A DNA stretch of 64,000 nucleotides from Salvia splendens. Lineage: Eukaryota; Streptophyta; Magnoliopsida; Lamiales; Lamiaceae. Numbering within the stretch: position 1 is the first letter of the stretch; every line of letters starts with the position of its first letter. This document shows positions 45,864-58,220 of the stretch, one piece after another. The translations under genes were made by a program, and so were the position numbers. The stretch spans positions 40,388,719 through 40,452,718 of the forward strand of contig NC_056033.1 of NCBI RefSeq assembly GCF_004379255.2. The letters run 5' to 3'. The notes below the pieces were generated by a model, which did no database searches, was not told the origin of the DNA, and saw only the letters and a list, made by a program, of their open reading frames with translations.

Positions 45864-48422
45864 CCATTTTTCAGTGTCACAAACTTCACCTCATCAAGAA
45901 AATGTTAGCCATTAGTTTGGTGAGGTGTAGAGATAATTTTTGACATATTTTAAAAAATTTAAAAAAAATGAGAGAAAATTTGATAGGGGGCTTAAGGTTG
46001 GGTTGATATTTTTGTAGATTTAAATACAGTCATTGTAAATCTAGTTTGGATCTTGTAAATTACAAAGACACCTGACAGTTATTTGTTGAATTTTCTGATT
46101 GAATTCCACATTGTTGTGTTGAGCTAGATGAATTATTAGGATGTCTTCAATTGCAATTCTGTTTTTCATTTGTGACTACGTTTATAAGTAACCTATATGA
46201 TTTTTAGTCAGGACTGATTAATTTTACAATGTGAGCAAGTATTTCTAAATCGACAGTAAAATTATTAAGGACTTGTTTGTTTGCCATGGCCAATAGTAGC
46301 GTTCAATATAACATGGATGGATTAATTTATCCATGATATGTTTAATTTAAGGATGTGTACTCCTTCCATGATATACCTTGATTTGGACCTGATTCTCGGC
46401 TATTTATGTTGTTCACTGTCCCAGATTCAAAACATGTTGGCCCTAAATAATAGGCGTGGTTTTCAAATATGCATTTAAATGATGACCAAGATTTGGCAAG
46501 GCTTTTACTCCCCTATTCGCAAATAGGAGTCTCGTTTTTTTACGACCGTCCGCAAATGAGAGTTTCGGTTCATAATTATCATAAATGGTAAAAAGTTTCA
46601 CATTACACTAACTCATTCCACCCATACATCATTTAAAACTAATACTCTGTATATACAATTAGGACTAATATTCCACTACTTTTTTTTCACGTACTTTTCT
46701 TAATATTAACCTGAAAGTGCAAATATCAACTTCACCGAAATACGGCCCAAATCTTACATGCTAAAACAACTGCTTTGAATTGTCAGTAGTGGGCCACACT
46801 AGTGTACAACTATCCCAGTTAACTTTCAATTTTCAAAATTGACTATGCTAACACACCTTAAATTAATATTGTGATAACTATGTTTCTATATATGCTATAA
46901 TTCTTTTGTGTATTTTGAACCCCACCATAGAGGTGGGGATTGGGATATATAGGTAATATAGCACATACCTTGAGACATTATCATTCCATTATATTAATAT
47001 GTGTTCTTTTAGGTTGTAAATTTATCATTAAAAAAATCTAAGATAAAAATTTTCAAAAATCATAGGACTCCATTTTAATGATCCTCCATTTTCATCTCAT
47101 GCTTTTATAGTGAAAAATATGTTATGGACTACGATTCACCTTTTTGCAAGATAAGACATTATCAGGATACCGATTTATTCTTCTCATTCTTTTTATTGAT
47201 TAGACCTGCATAATTATATAATGTGGGAAGTCTAAATATATCCACTACCCTTTCCCCAATTCAAAATTAATAAAAAAACAATAATATATCCACTATCCAT
47301 TCCCAAATTCAAAATGAAAAAAAAAAAACAATACCAATATTTCATAAAGAAATCATTCAAAAGAAGAAAAATGGCAATAAATAGTAGAGTTGACTAAAAA
47401 TTATTGCACACTCATCATATTTAAGTTGGCAAGTTGACTCAATTTAACAAGTCGGCAGTTGCATAACTTCCCTTGGTGCCTTCTCTTTTTTGTCCTCTCC
47501 TTTTTTGTCTTTTGTCATCTTCAAATTTTATTTTTAGCCACCCAATATTTTATTTTATCCCATATACGCATAAAGATTAAAAAATAAGTTTTTTTGAGCT
47601 TAATAGAGAGAAAATTAAATATGAAAAAAAATAAATAAATAATTGAAGAAATAGTCAAATTAAAAAGAGAATATGTCTTCAAAATTTAAGCGTTTGAGTT
47701 TGTCTTTAACTTCAAATCCATGTCTTCAAAATTCAAATGTTCAAAATTTATTGAGTTTGATCCTATATTATTGTTAAATACATTTGATTTGATTAACAAT
47801 ATCTCATTTTGTTGACATTAAACCCACTCTCCTTAATATATTTCATTTTGTTGATTTTAAACAAAAGATAAAATTAATGGTCGTTTTCATTTATAAGTAA
47901 ATATGGTCACACTTAGCTTAGAAATGCGTGAAATGAAAGAGATATATTCGCACGATTGTGGCCTTTTTGAAATGCAGCAACAATCTGTTTAGTGTATTTA
48001 ATTTTGAAATATAAAATTTTGAAATGTGTTTGGTAATAATATTCAGGTCATCAAATAAATTATTAGAATTTAGGATTTGTACAACTTGTCGACGAACCAG
48101 ATTCATTTAATCTGTTAGTTCGTTTCAATATCTTTTTTCTTTATAAAGACTTTCTAACTCATCTTTTTCGTGAGGAAATTATAATTATTTGGGCGAATGT
48201 GACATGACTTTTTAGCATCATTTTTAAATATTAAGGGGTATTCGGTTTGCAAGATTGTATCATGAGATTAAATATGTAGTGTGTTTTATTAATGAAATTT
48301 AACCACACAACTCAATTCTAGATGGATAATCATGGGATAATTAGTCATAGTTATTCTCACCTGACTAAAATAATCTAACAACTCAATCCTAAATTATATT
48401 TTGGTAGTACTATTTTATCTAG
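45864..48422. other. Intergenic DNA
   Basis: SPRY 3' flank, then AT-rich DNA. One single-ended Stowaway remnant near 46508 (CTCCCCTATTCGCAAATAGG). No gene seen. Confidence 0.5.
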
Positions 48423-48719
48423 TGTTAAGATAGCATGGTGACTGAGCATAGCAACGTGAGGATGCATGGGAGAGGTCGAGGGAAGTCTTGTAGCTGATCA
48501 AGAAAGTTTGAAAGTTAGTTGTGGAAGATAGCCGTTGGAAGGCGGTTTCCTCTTGCGGTTGTAACGGTTTTTGTGAAGACTCTTTCACTTAAACTCTAGC
48601 ATAAATAGTGTAGTGTTTTGTTACTTTATTAAGAATTGAGATAGTTGTAAACACTTCAAGAATCCTTCAATAAGATCTTACTCTTTCAAGATTCATTCTA
48701 GTTCATCTTCTATGCTACA
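48423..48719 (+). mobile_element. Candidate solo LTR
   Basis: About 297 bp, starting TGTTAAGATAGC and ending ATGCTACA. It contains an ATAAATAGTG TATA-like string near 48602 and an AATAAGATC polyadenylation-like signal near 48669 in LTR order. Flanks do not form a TSD and no partner was found. Confidence 0.4.
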
Positions 48720-49800
48720 AACCCCAATTCTTGTTTGTTCATATTGCATTGATTATTCAACATCTAGGAAACCGAACACAACTAAGAGTAGTAGTAGTAG
48801 TAGTAGTATGTTTTACACCTTTTTAAAAATAGATTTACACAAAAATGTTCCTACGACATTATTTTTTCAGGTACCAAAAATTATACTCCTCTTATGATAA
48901 ACTTTAAACCATTTTCATACAAAATTACTACTAATGATATTCGGTGGATTCATTAGTTCATTACCTTTTTGAATGAATTCCTGGTCCTAGATTCGGTTTC
49001 CAAAAAATGATTATAATTTCCAGCAAATTTATACATGCAATAAGGTGATGAATTTATCCTAAAAGTTATGTTAATTTTAGATACCCCTATATATGACTTA
49101 AATTCACATTCATGAACTTGAAATTAGAAGTAGATTTGTTACTATACACACTTTGGCATATTAATATGTATGTATGGACTATGGTACACAAAATAGAGCA
49201 GGAAATTGGCAACTTAGCTTCTTCTGTATTATTATTGGGCCATCAATGTCATTGTTTTACTGCTATCATTTAGTATTTTTTTTAATTTCATTTCATTTTT
49301 CATGAGTGGGGATCAATTGGTGCTTCTCATTTAATATTAAGAAAAGTAAGTGAACTTTCTCATTTTTTTATTTTTGCCGACATGAGTATTTACTATTGTG
49401 CAAATAATACTCCCGATAACTACTCTATCCAATTATAAAACATTTCTCTAGTTTCTTCTCACAAATACGTAAACAACATATTTGCCTTCTCACAAGAAAA
49501 TACGAAAACAATATATTTACGTTTAACAAAGCATTATTAGTAGAGTATAATTTATAAGAAAAGAAACGTTCCGAAAAAATGTGTATCAAAGTCCATATTG
49601 TGTATGCATAAATTATACTATTATACTCCTACATAGGAGAATACATCGTGTAGATAGTAGTATTACCTAGTACTATACATTTTTTAAACTTAATTTAAGG
49701 AATTCCCACCAAAATATTATAGCTGGAAAATCTGTCATAATTTTGAAGAAATTTTAGAAATATAACTAGAGTTCTCCTCTTTTACCCTAAAAGGCAAGGG
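48720..49800. other. AT-rich intergenic DNA
   Basis: Contains an AGT microsatellite at about 48784-48808. No gene seen. Confidence 0.5.
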
Positions 49801-49802
49801 CA

Positions 49803-49840
49803 GGCTTCCCTATAAAAGGAAGCCACTTGGAGAGAACAAG
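49803..49840 (+). promoter_or_regulatory. Orphan TATA-box promoter-like site
   Basis: TATAAAA at 49811-49817 sits in the loop of an inverted repeat (GGCTTCC / GGAAGCC), followed by ACTTGGAGAGAACAAGG. The arrangement resembles the core of pararetrovirus-type promoters. No ORF of any size follows, so its gene or element is unknown. Confidence 0.35.
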
Positions 49841-50889
49841 GAGGATAGAAATTCGACATTCACACTTAGTTAGAGTATTCTCTCTCGGTAGATCAGTTCC
49901 TTCAGCATAATCCAAGATCTTCATCGCCCGAAGTGGCAAAACAATCTTTACTCGCTTTCCTAGTTAATCTTACTTGTTATCTTTTCGTTGGATCTGTTGC
50001 ATTTTCAGTACTTGTTATCTTTTGAAGTGTTTCATTTAGATCCAAACGTTTTATGCAATGAAGTTGTTTTTTTATGCATCTCTTTCGGTGCGAATCTGTT
50101 TCATTCTGCCTAGGTAGCTTAGATCTAGTTGTTACAGTAATTTCTAAGTGTTGAAAGCATGATTTCATTTGGAGTTGCTCGATCTGAGATTGTTAGTTAA
50201 ACTTGTTGCTTATATTTAGTTTTCGAAGTGATTAAGTGCGAAATCTGAGTTTACGTTATTCTGCCACCTTGCATGTCGTCCAGTATGAATAGTTCTTGAT
50301 TTCGCTCGTTTAATCTTCGAATTTTAGTGAGTTAGTTTTTGGATCCGAATTGTGGAGTTGTTAATCTGTAATTTCATCTATGGAATCTGAGTTTGTTTGA
50401 TTTTGTTCGTGCTTGTTGAAGAAGACAACATCCACATCCAAGTTTGTGACCACTTTTGCTTTTTAGTTGCTTTTTGCTTTTGTCCTTTGCTTTTCATGTT
50501 GGTACCCTACAGACCTGACAGTGTAGCCACCCAACCACCACTTTTTTCTCTGATATTCTGTTTAGCCTTTTATAGTAACTACCTACTTTCCACATGTCCC
50601 TGAAACACCTTGTCCCCCACTCTCACGTACACAGCCACATGTCGTTCACTTTCACACCACCCAGTCAGTAGAGTACCACCTTTAATTCCTGTCTAGGTAG
50701 AATCTCAACCCAAGCGTGGTAGCTAACCAACCCCCCTTCATACTATCACCACAATTACCCAAAGCGCATCCATATCTGTGGGATTCGACCCTTACCTCCA
50801 CTATACTAACCAGTAGAAATGGGTTGAGGAATTTCTTTGATGCCAGGTTCAGGCAGAGCCGGGGTTTCTATCTTGATCAGTAGGATACA
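49841..50889. other. Leader-like sequence without ORF
   Basis: T-rich and moderately GC stretch after the orphan promoter-like site. It could be a transcribed leader or intron of a lost gene or element. No protein domain recognised. Confidence 0.35.
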
Positions 50890-51372
50890 TCATTGCTTAA
50901 CACAACACCGTGAACCTGCACCTTCATCCATCCATAATCTGTGGAGCCTACTCCAATTGGCCTCCAAACTTGTTTCCCCTTGGGTGATTCTGCTTGCTTT
51001 CTCTCGCGGGTCATAGATGAGATACGAATCTGCCGAACTAGCAAAGGTCACGGCAAGTGTATCCCATAGAGATTTCGCCGTTTGGTGATGTGCGAAATCG
51101 GCTATAATGTGTGTTTCCATGTTGTCGATGATCCATGAGAAGACTATCAAGTCTATCTCCTTCCACTCGGTGTATCCCTTCTCTCCCAGTCGCGGTGGAG
51201 TCGGGATTCTCGTGATGTGGCGGTAGACTCCTCTACCGCCGATGGCCACTTTCATTAGGTGTGCCCATAGTGAGTAGTTTGAGCCGTTCAACTTGAACGC
51301 TACGGTAACGCTTTTGCTCGATATGATCTTCTTGGCAATTTGTTCGATTTCTTCCTTATTGTCGTCGGTCAT
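50890..51372 (-). pseudogene. Ty1/copia gag, 5' fragment
   Basis: Start ATG at 51372. 160 aa with the copia gag layout: a FKLNGSNYSLWAHLMKVAI motif, the EWKEIDLIVFSWIIDNME helix, AKSLWDTLAVTFASS and SRITQGETSLEANWSRLHRLWMD as overlapping conserved blocks. Matching to gag relatives stops after LHRLWMD, and the remaining residues (EGAGSRCCVKQ) come from unrelated sequence, so the element was truncated near 50930. No zinc knuckle, protease, integrase or RT follows. Confidence 0.8.
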
Positions 51373-51449
51373 TTTGTTTGTTGGTTTCTCGTCGTCTCGG
51401 TCGAGAATTGTATATTTTGGGGACTATGATGATAATTTTCTGAGCCTAA

Positions 51450-51464
51450 CCTGCTCGGATGCCA
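51450..51464 (-). promoter_or_regulatory. Copia primer-binding site
   Basis: TGGCATCCGAGCAGG directly inside the LTR, close to the initiator tRNA-Met-type site TGGTATC used by plant copia elements. Confidence 0.6.
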
Positions 51465-51664
51465 TGTAGAATTGGGGTAAATCTATGTGTTATTTTATTC
51501 ACAATGATAATGTACATCATATATAGGCTAGAAGATATCTATACAAGGTAAGGCTTTATCACAATCAAATCTCCCTAATTACACGATAAAGATACTATGT
51601 AATCTTCTCCTAATTTTGTGCAATCTTCCCTGCCTTGTAGAATATTCCAGATCTCTTTCCAACA
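51465..51664 (-). repeat. 5' LTR of the truncated copia element
   Basis: About 200 bp, TGTTGGAAAGAG to CCCAATTCTACA on the minus strand, immediately before the primer-binding site and about 90 bases before the gag start. No second LTR is seen, which agrees with truncation. Confidence 0.75.
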
Positions 51665-52519
51665 CGACCACCCTCTAATTTTATTTCAAATTTTATGATG
51701 GCTATTGTTATTAATTTTAATTAAACATGACGTGTAATTGAAATTATGAGGGAATCCACCTACTTCACAAAACTGATTTTAGACGAGACAAGGCAATATA
51801 TTTTTAAAAACAATAACACAATCCGAGAGCCGGTAGAGATTTGTTTAAAATCAAATCAAAATCGATTTCCTCAATGTGATGTGAAATGGTTTAATCTTCA
51901 TTTACTTGCTTCAATGCATGCAAAGTTCTCAACTTTCACTTTTTTATATATTTAAATACTTATTGCTTAAAAATATATATTTTTTTAGTTTAATCGGACG
52001 TATGTGTATCTAAATTAAAATTTGAGGAATGTACTCTACTATGTTTGCGAGGTTTTATTCTAAACCATATATTAATATCCAATGTTAATTCTTTCAAAAA
52101 TATAGTATAAAAATATAGTATGCCTTATTTTCTGAATCTCACCCTCTATTAATCATGATTGGAACTAATAATTGCACAAAAACTGTATTGATGTTCTTTT
52201 GAACGTTCAATCTTATTGCATATTAAATCATGCTTAAATCTTTTCAACTAATATGTTAGTCTTCTCTCTTATCTCTATTGTTTATTGCCTTATTGATGCT
52301 TTAAAATAATTTTGAAAATACTCTTTTGTTTCAAGATAATCAATTCATATTCTTTTACCTAAATGAGTTAACTTATTTTATTCTTTATCATCTAACTCAC
52401 TAAAAATCATTTCCATAATTCTCATGTCCAAAAAAAGCATTTCACTTAATACAGGACAGAGTAAGCAAATGTTTTTTTTCAAAAAATAATTGTGAAAAAC
52501 ATAAGAAACCATACGTTAC
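51665..52519. other. AT-rich intergenic DNA
   Basis: No gene seen. Confidence 0.5.
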
Positions 52520-52800
52520 AGCATCTCCAAGGGGAGAGGTAAATGGAGAGATAAACTAACATAACTACCATATTTACCTTTATTTCATGAGAAATCATTC
52601 TCCAAGTGGAGAGGTATTTAAGAAGGTATTATACATTTTCCCATTTTGAAGATGTATCTTTACCTCCCATCAATGGAGAGATAAAATCTTATAACTACCA
52701 TATTTGTCTTCTTTTCACGAAAAACCCTTCTCCAAGGGGAAGGGTATTTGAGAAGATATTACACTTTATGTTTTTAATGCATTTTGTACTATTATTTTAT
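52520..52800. repeat. Degenerate Tourist-like repeat with internal duplication
   Basis: CATCTCCAAGGGGAGAGG at the left, and two diverged direct repeats of about 125 bp sharing ATAACTACCATATTT and TTCTCCAAG-GGAGAGG-like blocks. No complete right TIR. Confidence 0.4.
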
Positions 52801-52892
52801 TTTTAAAAAATAATTTACCTTTCTATATACATTTTCCCTTGGAATGTGTTACTTTTTAAAAGGGTATTTTTCACTTTTTAAGAAGGTATATA

Positions 52893-53127
52893 CTCCATCT
52901 GTCTCATGTTACTCGCACTTTTCATTTTAGACCGTAAATTTGGGATTGATTTTTTAGTGTAATTAAATTAGAATTTTAAGTGTAATGAGACATCACTTCA
53001 TAAAGGAGCTCTTAACTTAATCTAACATATTAATTAAATGTATTAATTCTAACTTAAACTATAAATAGTGTAAGGAGTTTGTGACGAGCCGAAAAGTAAA
53101 AGTGCAAGTAACATGGGAAGGAGAGAG
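52893..53127. mobile_element. Stowaway MITE (235 bp)
   Basis: The left end CTCCATCTGTCTCATGTTAC pairs with a right end AGTAACATGGGAAGGAGAGAG; TA at 52891-52892 and 53128-53129. Confidence 0.8.
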
Positions 53128-53129
53128 TA

Positions 53130-53927
53130 CATAATATACCTTTTCTATATAATGTGATTCACCTCATTACAAAGACCTCATTACAAAGAGAAAAAGTAAA
53201 ATCTTACTAATTTTATAGAGAACTCATAATAAATCAATAAAAAAATTACTACTCCGTTCACCAAATAGCCATATTTTTGCATTTTCGATTTATCTACCAA
53301 TATCAGTCCTATGTTCGTATTTTCCACTCTCTCCATCTATCTATTTATTTTTTTATTTATTTTCAACTGATAATCTGTCTATCATAATTTTTACTATATT
53401 ACATAAATTTTACATGAAAATCTAATCATTCCACAATTATCATTTGAGTGAAGGATAAATTATTGTTGATGAGAACAATATTAGTTTTCTTGCTTGTGAC
53501 AGAGAGAGACTGCGGCAAATGAGGATGTAACATGTCGGCTAAACAAGTAAAAGCCACGTTATGGTATTGAAAAGTGAAAACCAAGTAGTTTCTGTTTTAT
53601 TTAAAATACGCACCATATTATAAATTCAAATAAAATATTTACATTAGTACTCCTACTTACTAATTTATGTATTTTCAAGAGTAGTAATTTTTATATAAAA
53701 TTTAAAAAGAATAAAAAAACGGAAGTTTTAAATAGAAGCGAGATAGGATAGGAATATGTCGGCGTTAAACTTTGATAATGAAATGAATAGTGTGGCGGCG
53801 GCAGCGCCGCTAGTCAGCCACCATCTTGCGCCGCCTACTCTCACCTTCAATTTATAATTTCATACATGCTCTCATTTCATTCGCCGTAATTACTCCTAAG
53901 TTATCCCTTTCTCATGGAGTAATATTA
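53130..53927. other. Intergenic DNA
   Basis: One single-ended Stowaway remnant near 53249 (CTCCGTTCACCAAATAGCC). No gene seen. Confidence 0.45.
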
Positions 53928-53929
53928 TA

Positions 53930-54181
53930 CTTCATCTGTTATAGAAAGTTTGTCATATTTTTCTATTTTTATTTATTCTAGCAAATTTATCTCATTTCAT
54001 TTTTTAACATTTTTAGTAGTTATCACATATTCTACTAATTCATTCATCGTTACATTTTATTATAAAACTAATATATAAAAGTAGGATCCAAATTCTACTA
54101 ATTTTTACAACTCACTTTTCATTATATTTTTTAAAATCTGTGTTGGATCAAAGTAGGACAATATTTGGAAAACGAAGAGAG
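53930..54181. mobile_element. Stowaway-like MITE (252 bp)
   Basis: Ends CTTCATCTGTTATAGAAAG and the complement of GGAAAACGAAGAGAG are imperfect TIRs; TA on both flanks. Diverged. Confidence 0.6.
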
Positions 54182-54183
54182 TA

Positions 54184-54486
54184 TACTTTACCATTTCTAG
54201 AATAACCGTACGTATAGTTATAATTTAATTGTTCTATACAGTATCTTTTTAAAACTTAGGCATCCAATTTCATTTAATTGATATATTCAGAAATAATTCT
54301 GAATCTCATTCGAGGATAGTATATATATAATCATCAAATCTATTGTATATAAGTTATAATTAAGGACAACATGCATGTATAGTAAATTGACATAAAACAA
54401 AATAAAAAAGCATAAAATTTAACTAATAATATTAGTATAATAAAAATCAAACATAGTAATCCACGAATCCAACTTCTCCACCTCCA
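54184..54486. other. ERF upstream region
   Basis: AT-rich 5' flank of the ERF gene. No separate feature seen. Confidence 0.4.
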
Positions 54487-54494
54487 TATAAATA
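54487..54494 (+). promoter_or_regulatory. TATA box of the ERF gene
   Basis: TATAAATA 128 bases before the ERF start codon, followed by a C-rich leader. Confidence 0.7.
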
Positions 54495-54621
54495 CGACTC
54501 CAGCATATTAATCCCCACCCATTTTCTGATTCTCACACAAATCTCTCACTAACAATCTAACCCTAACCTAAATCAATTTTCCCCCCAAAAATCAGAATTC
54601 TCCCCCAAATTCCCCGAATCC

Positions 54622-55035
54622 ATGGAAGGGGTATGCTGCGCGACGTCGCCCGCGTCGCCGTCGAGCTCTGAGAATCCGAGCAAGCGGAAGCAGACAGCGG
54701 AGAAGAAGCCCTACCGCGGGATTCGGATGCGCAAGTGGGGGAAATGGGTGGCGGAGATCAGGGAGCCCAACAAGCGCTCCAGAATCTGGCTCGGCTCCTA
54801 CTCCTCCCCCGTCGCCGCCGCCCGCGCCTACGACACCGCCGTCTTCCTCCTCCGTGGCCCCACCGCCCGCCTCAACTTCCCCGACTGCGTCCCCGACTAC
54901 GCCCACCAGGACCTCTCCGCCGCCGCCATCAGGAAGAAGGCCACCGAGGTCGGCGCTAGAGTCGACGCGATGCAGGCCTTGCCCCGCCCCGATTTGAATC
55001 AGTTTCCGACTCCTGAATCATCGGAGGAGGATTGA
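54622..55035 (+). CDS. AP2/ERF transcription factor, DREB A-5-like (ERF008-012 type) with EAR-like motif
   Basis: A single-exon 137-aa nuclear DNA-binding protein. A Ser-rich N-terminus with KRKQ is followed by one AP2 domain, about residues 32-90: [20 protein letters not shown], then [32 protein letters not shown] and NFPD. The [16 protein letters not shown] type, with Val in the WV position, marks the DREB side of the family. The C-terminus has [12 protein letters not shown], a DLNxxP-type EAR repression motif, so it probably acts as a transcriptional repressor (inference). Small size, absence of introns and the EAR tail fit ERF subgroup II. A TATA box lies 128 bases upstream of the ATG. 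GC content is far above the flanks. Confidence 0.93.
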   Translation: MEGVCCATSPASPSSSENPSKRKQTAEKKPYRGIRMRKWGKWVAEIREPNKRSRIWLGSYSSPVAAARAYDTAVFLLRGPTARLNFPDCVPDYAHQDLSAAAIRKKATEVGARVDAMQALPRPDLNQFPTPESSEED

Positions 55036-58000
55036 TTTTACTACTATTACTCATCTGGTTTTGATTTTTTTTTTTAGTTTGAAGATTTAATTAAAAAGAT
55101 GTAAATCTGGTGGGGGAAATGGAAATAATTATAGACAAAAATCTTTCTTGATAGTAGTAGTAGTAGTTTTTAGTTTAGTTTCTTGATGAAATTAATTTAG
55201 TGACTCGTGATTTTGGTAACTATTTTTGGCTCATTTGATTTAACTGTTACATTGAATAAATAGAATGATAGTAGATAGGTAGGCAGAAATTGGTCCAATC
55301 AATTTAGTTGATTTTAATTTTTAAGTTTACTGTTTTTGGTTAAAATGTACTCCACTACATAATGTACTACTACTACTACTACATGTTTTCAAGTTATATA
55401 CACATAGCTATAATAAATTTATTTAGTCACATCATATATCAAATCATGCAAAAGAGTGTGTAAAAAAATTAATGGGATATAAATAAAGATTAGTGGTCCA
55501 GGTTTTGGTGGTGAGTGGATAGGCAGGTGGGCGGTGGTTTGTTTTATTTAAATTAATTTTGTAGAATTTGGAATATTTTAGAATTCGGTATGTGGTGAGA
55601 GTAGAGATGAGTGATTGTAATCAAGGAAATGTTATTTATCGTAAATGAAACATCAATTTTAGATAGAAGAAAACAAATTTAAGAGCATGCCAATTTGGAA
55701 GGAAATTAATAATCTATAACATTAGTTTTTTTGGTAATAATGTTACATTAGACATCACTCAACCTATGCCAATTTGGAAGGAAACATTTGAAACGACACG
55801 AATTTTAATACACAATTAATAAAGTAAGTGAGAAAAAATTGGTAAAGTAAGAGAGATGAAAAGAAAAATGAGTAAAGTAAGAGAGATGAAGAGAAAAAAT
55901 AATGAAAATATAGTTAGTGGATCGTGGGGTTCATATCTTAAAATAGGAAGATTTTAAAATTTATATTTTTAAGCAACGACCCAAAATGAAAATAGTTGTT
56001 ATTTTTAAAAAACGGAGGGAGTACTGTACTACTCCCCTCGTCCCCAAAGAATATACACTTTATATTCGATACGAGTTTTAATATAAAATTAGTAAAGTAA
56101 GAAAGAGGTAGAGAAAAAAAATAATTAAAGTATTGCTAGTGGAAAATGGATCACACCTCATCAGAGAGAAAAGACTTTTCAAAATCGGAAAGTAAATATT
56201 CTTGATTAAATTAACTAAAATTATACTTAGTACTTTATAAATTTATCACTATCCTATTTTTATTTATGAGGAACATTATAATCATCACTATGATCATTAA
56301 TTCAACATCAATATATGAAATAAATATAAGTGGGTCAAACATTCATCATTGAAGCAACTTGGAACTGAAAATCAGTTTATAGCAAAGAGTTACTTCTACT
56401 AATCTTCTTAAGATATAATACTACCATTATTGAATACCGTTTATTTTATTATTATACATAACGTAATGAATGTAACATACAATATGTCATGTATAATGAT
56501 AAATCCGAATGAATAAATTAATACATGTGTGAAACTGTGCGTTGATATTAGTTTTGGGGGACCGATTAGGTTGGCCATTTATTCGTAATTAAATTTGGAC
56601 GGCGCTTTCCTTTATGCAACTACAAAAATACGTACGAAATTGTATTCCAATTTTTCCAATCATGTTCTTCAGTCTTCACTTTAAATTCTTTAAGTTTTAT
56701 TTGGGAGATTCTCTTATTCTTCAAAATTGTAAAATTAAATATGGAAGAAATACAACACTTCTTTCGGTTTCTTGAATCATTTATGCACTTTATGTTACAT
56801 AACGTAAATAAAATTATTTACAGTGTCAAAATATTGATCACATGAATACATGATCATCAAATAAGTTCTTTAGGTTTATTGCGTTTCAAGAAGTTTAGGC
56901 AAAACGTATTTGAAATTATAGTTCAAAATTGATGAATCCTAATTAGATTTAATTGACGTGGATACACCTATATTTGGATACATACAAAGCTTTTTATAAA
57001 CAGAAAATCTGAATTCGGAAAATTTTCAACGACAATATTAGGGGGGTGGGGGGGGGGGGGGGGGGGGTACGAATCACGAATTTGTTAATATTATGAACGA
57101 ATTTTAAAGCTAAGAAATTAACTAATCTAATTTTAATTTTACAATGGATTATAACTAACAAAAGTATAATTACATGATAAAAATAATTATAGTTAATCTA
57201 CATCACTTGGTATCACTTGTTATTAAATGGTTTATTATAATCAAAATCACTTGGTATCACTAGGGTTATTATAATTTTGAGGTTAAAAAAAAGCTCTAAT
57301 CTGTTAGTGTTCTTGTTCCCAACAAATTTTGGGCTTTATGAGTTTTACTTTTACACTTGTGTGTTGGAGTATATTTTTTGTTTTGCTTATATACAATATC
57401 AATTTTGAATGAAATATTTTATATGACTAATAATTCATTCATAAAAATTATTATAATTATATATCAATGTTGATTAAATATTTCATATGAATAATAATTC
57501 AACCATAAGAATAATTATTATGCGTGTAACAATTCTAAGTATATAAAATAAGATGCTAAAAAGTAGATTTAGCATATTTGGAAATATATTCAATGCACAT
57601 AAAAAAGGGTCTTAAAAGAGGGATTCTATGGATATATTACAATCAATGCGTTTGCCATATATATTATGAAATTTTTTAAATTTCATAAAAATTCTGTTAT
57701 ACTTACCGTGCAAGTGCAACTTTCGTAAAATGGTAAGTTCAAATTGCACCAATTCATAAAAGATGCAGTTTCACCTTCCTTCTTTTCTTAAGGTTTTAAA
57801 ATTCATGTTAAGTGAATCTTACGTTTCTTGTGGTTAATAAATTAACAATTTTGGACATTTAATAAAAATCTGTTAATCATAATTAATTGAGAATAAATCC
57901 AAATTTTACTGATATTTTTAGCAATTTCGTACCCAAATAAAGGCGGCTTAATTTACTGCCTATAAACACCCATCCGATCCACCACCGTAAGTAAGAAACC

Positions 58001-58220
58001 CTAGTTTAATTTGAGTATTTGGCTTCATCTCTGTCTCGATCATTAACCGAGGTGAGTTGTATGCGATTATTCATAATTGTTTGTGAAATTGTTGTGTTTG
58101 ATATTTTGAATTGTTTTGGTTTGAAAACAGAAATTGATAGTGTTTTTGCATGCAGGATTTGTGTTGATCTGCCTGTGTGGCTCGATTCATGAATTTAAAC
58201 TACCAATTTGAAGTAATCCG
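55036..58220. other. Long intergenic region, then eIF5B pseudogene 5' UTR
   Basis: ERF 3' flank with a TAG microsatellite near 55155 and an ACT microsatellite near 55366; a single-ended Stowaway remnant near 56031; a long G-run (listed separately). From about 57955 it resembles a gene leader: TATAAACACC, GAAACCCTAG, then a GT-AG intron (about 58051-58155) before the eIF5B start. No other gene seen. Confidence 0.5.
57041..57067 (+). repeat. Poly-G tract
   Basis: 27 bases of G interrupted by one T at 57047, in an AT-rich setting. Confidence 0.95.

Noticed and set aside
54592..54959. Other-frame ORFs over the ERF gene
   Set aside because: Gly- or Arg/Pro-rich shadows of the AP2 coding frame.
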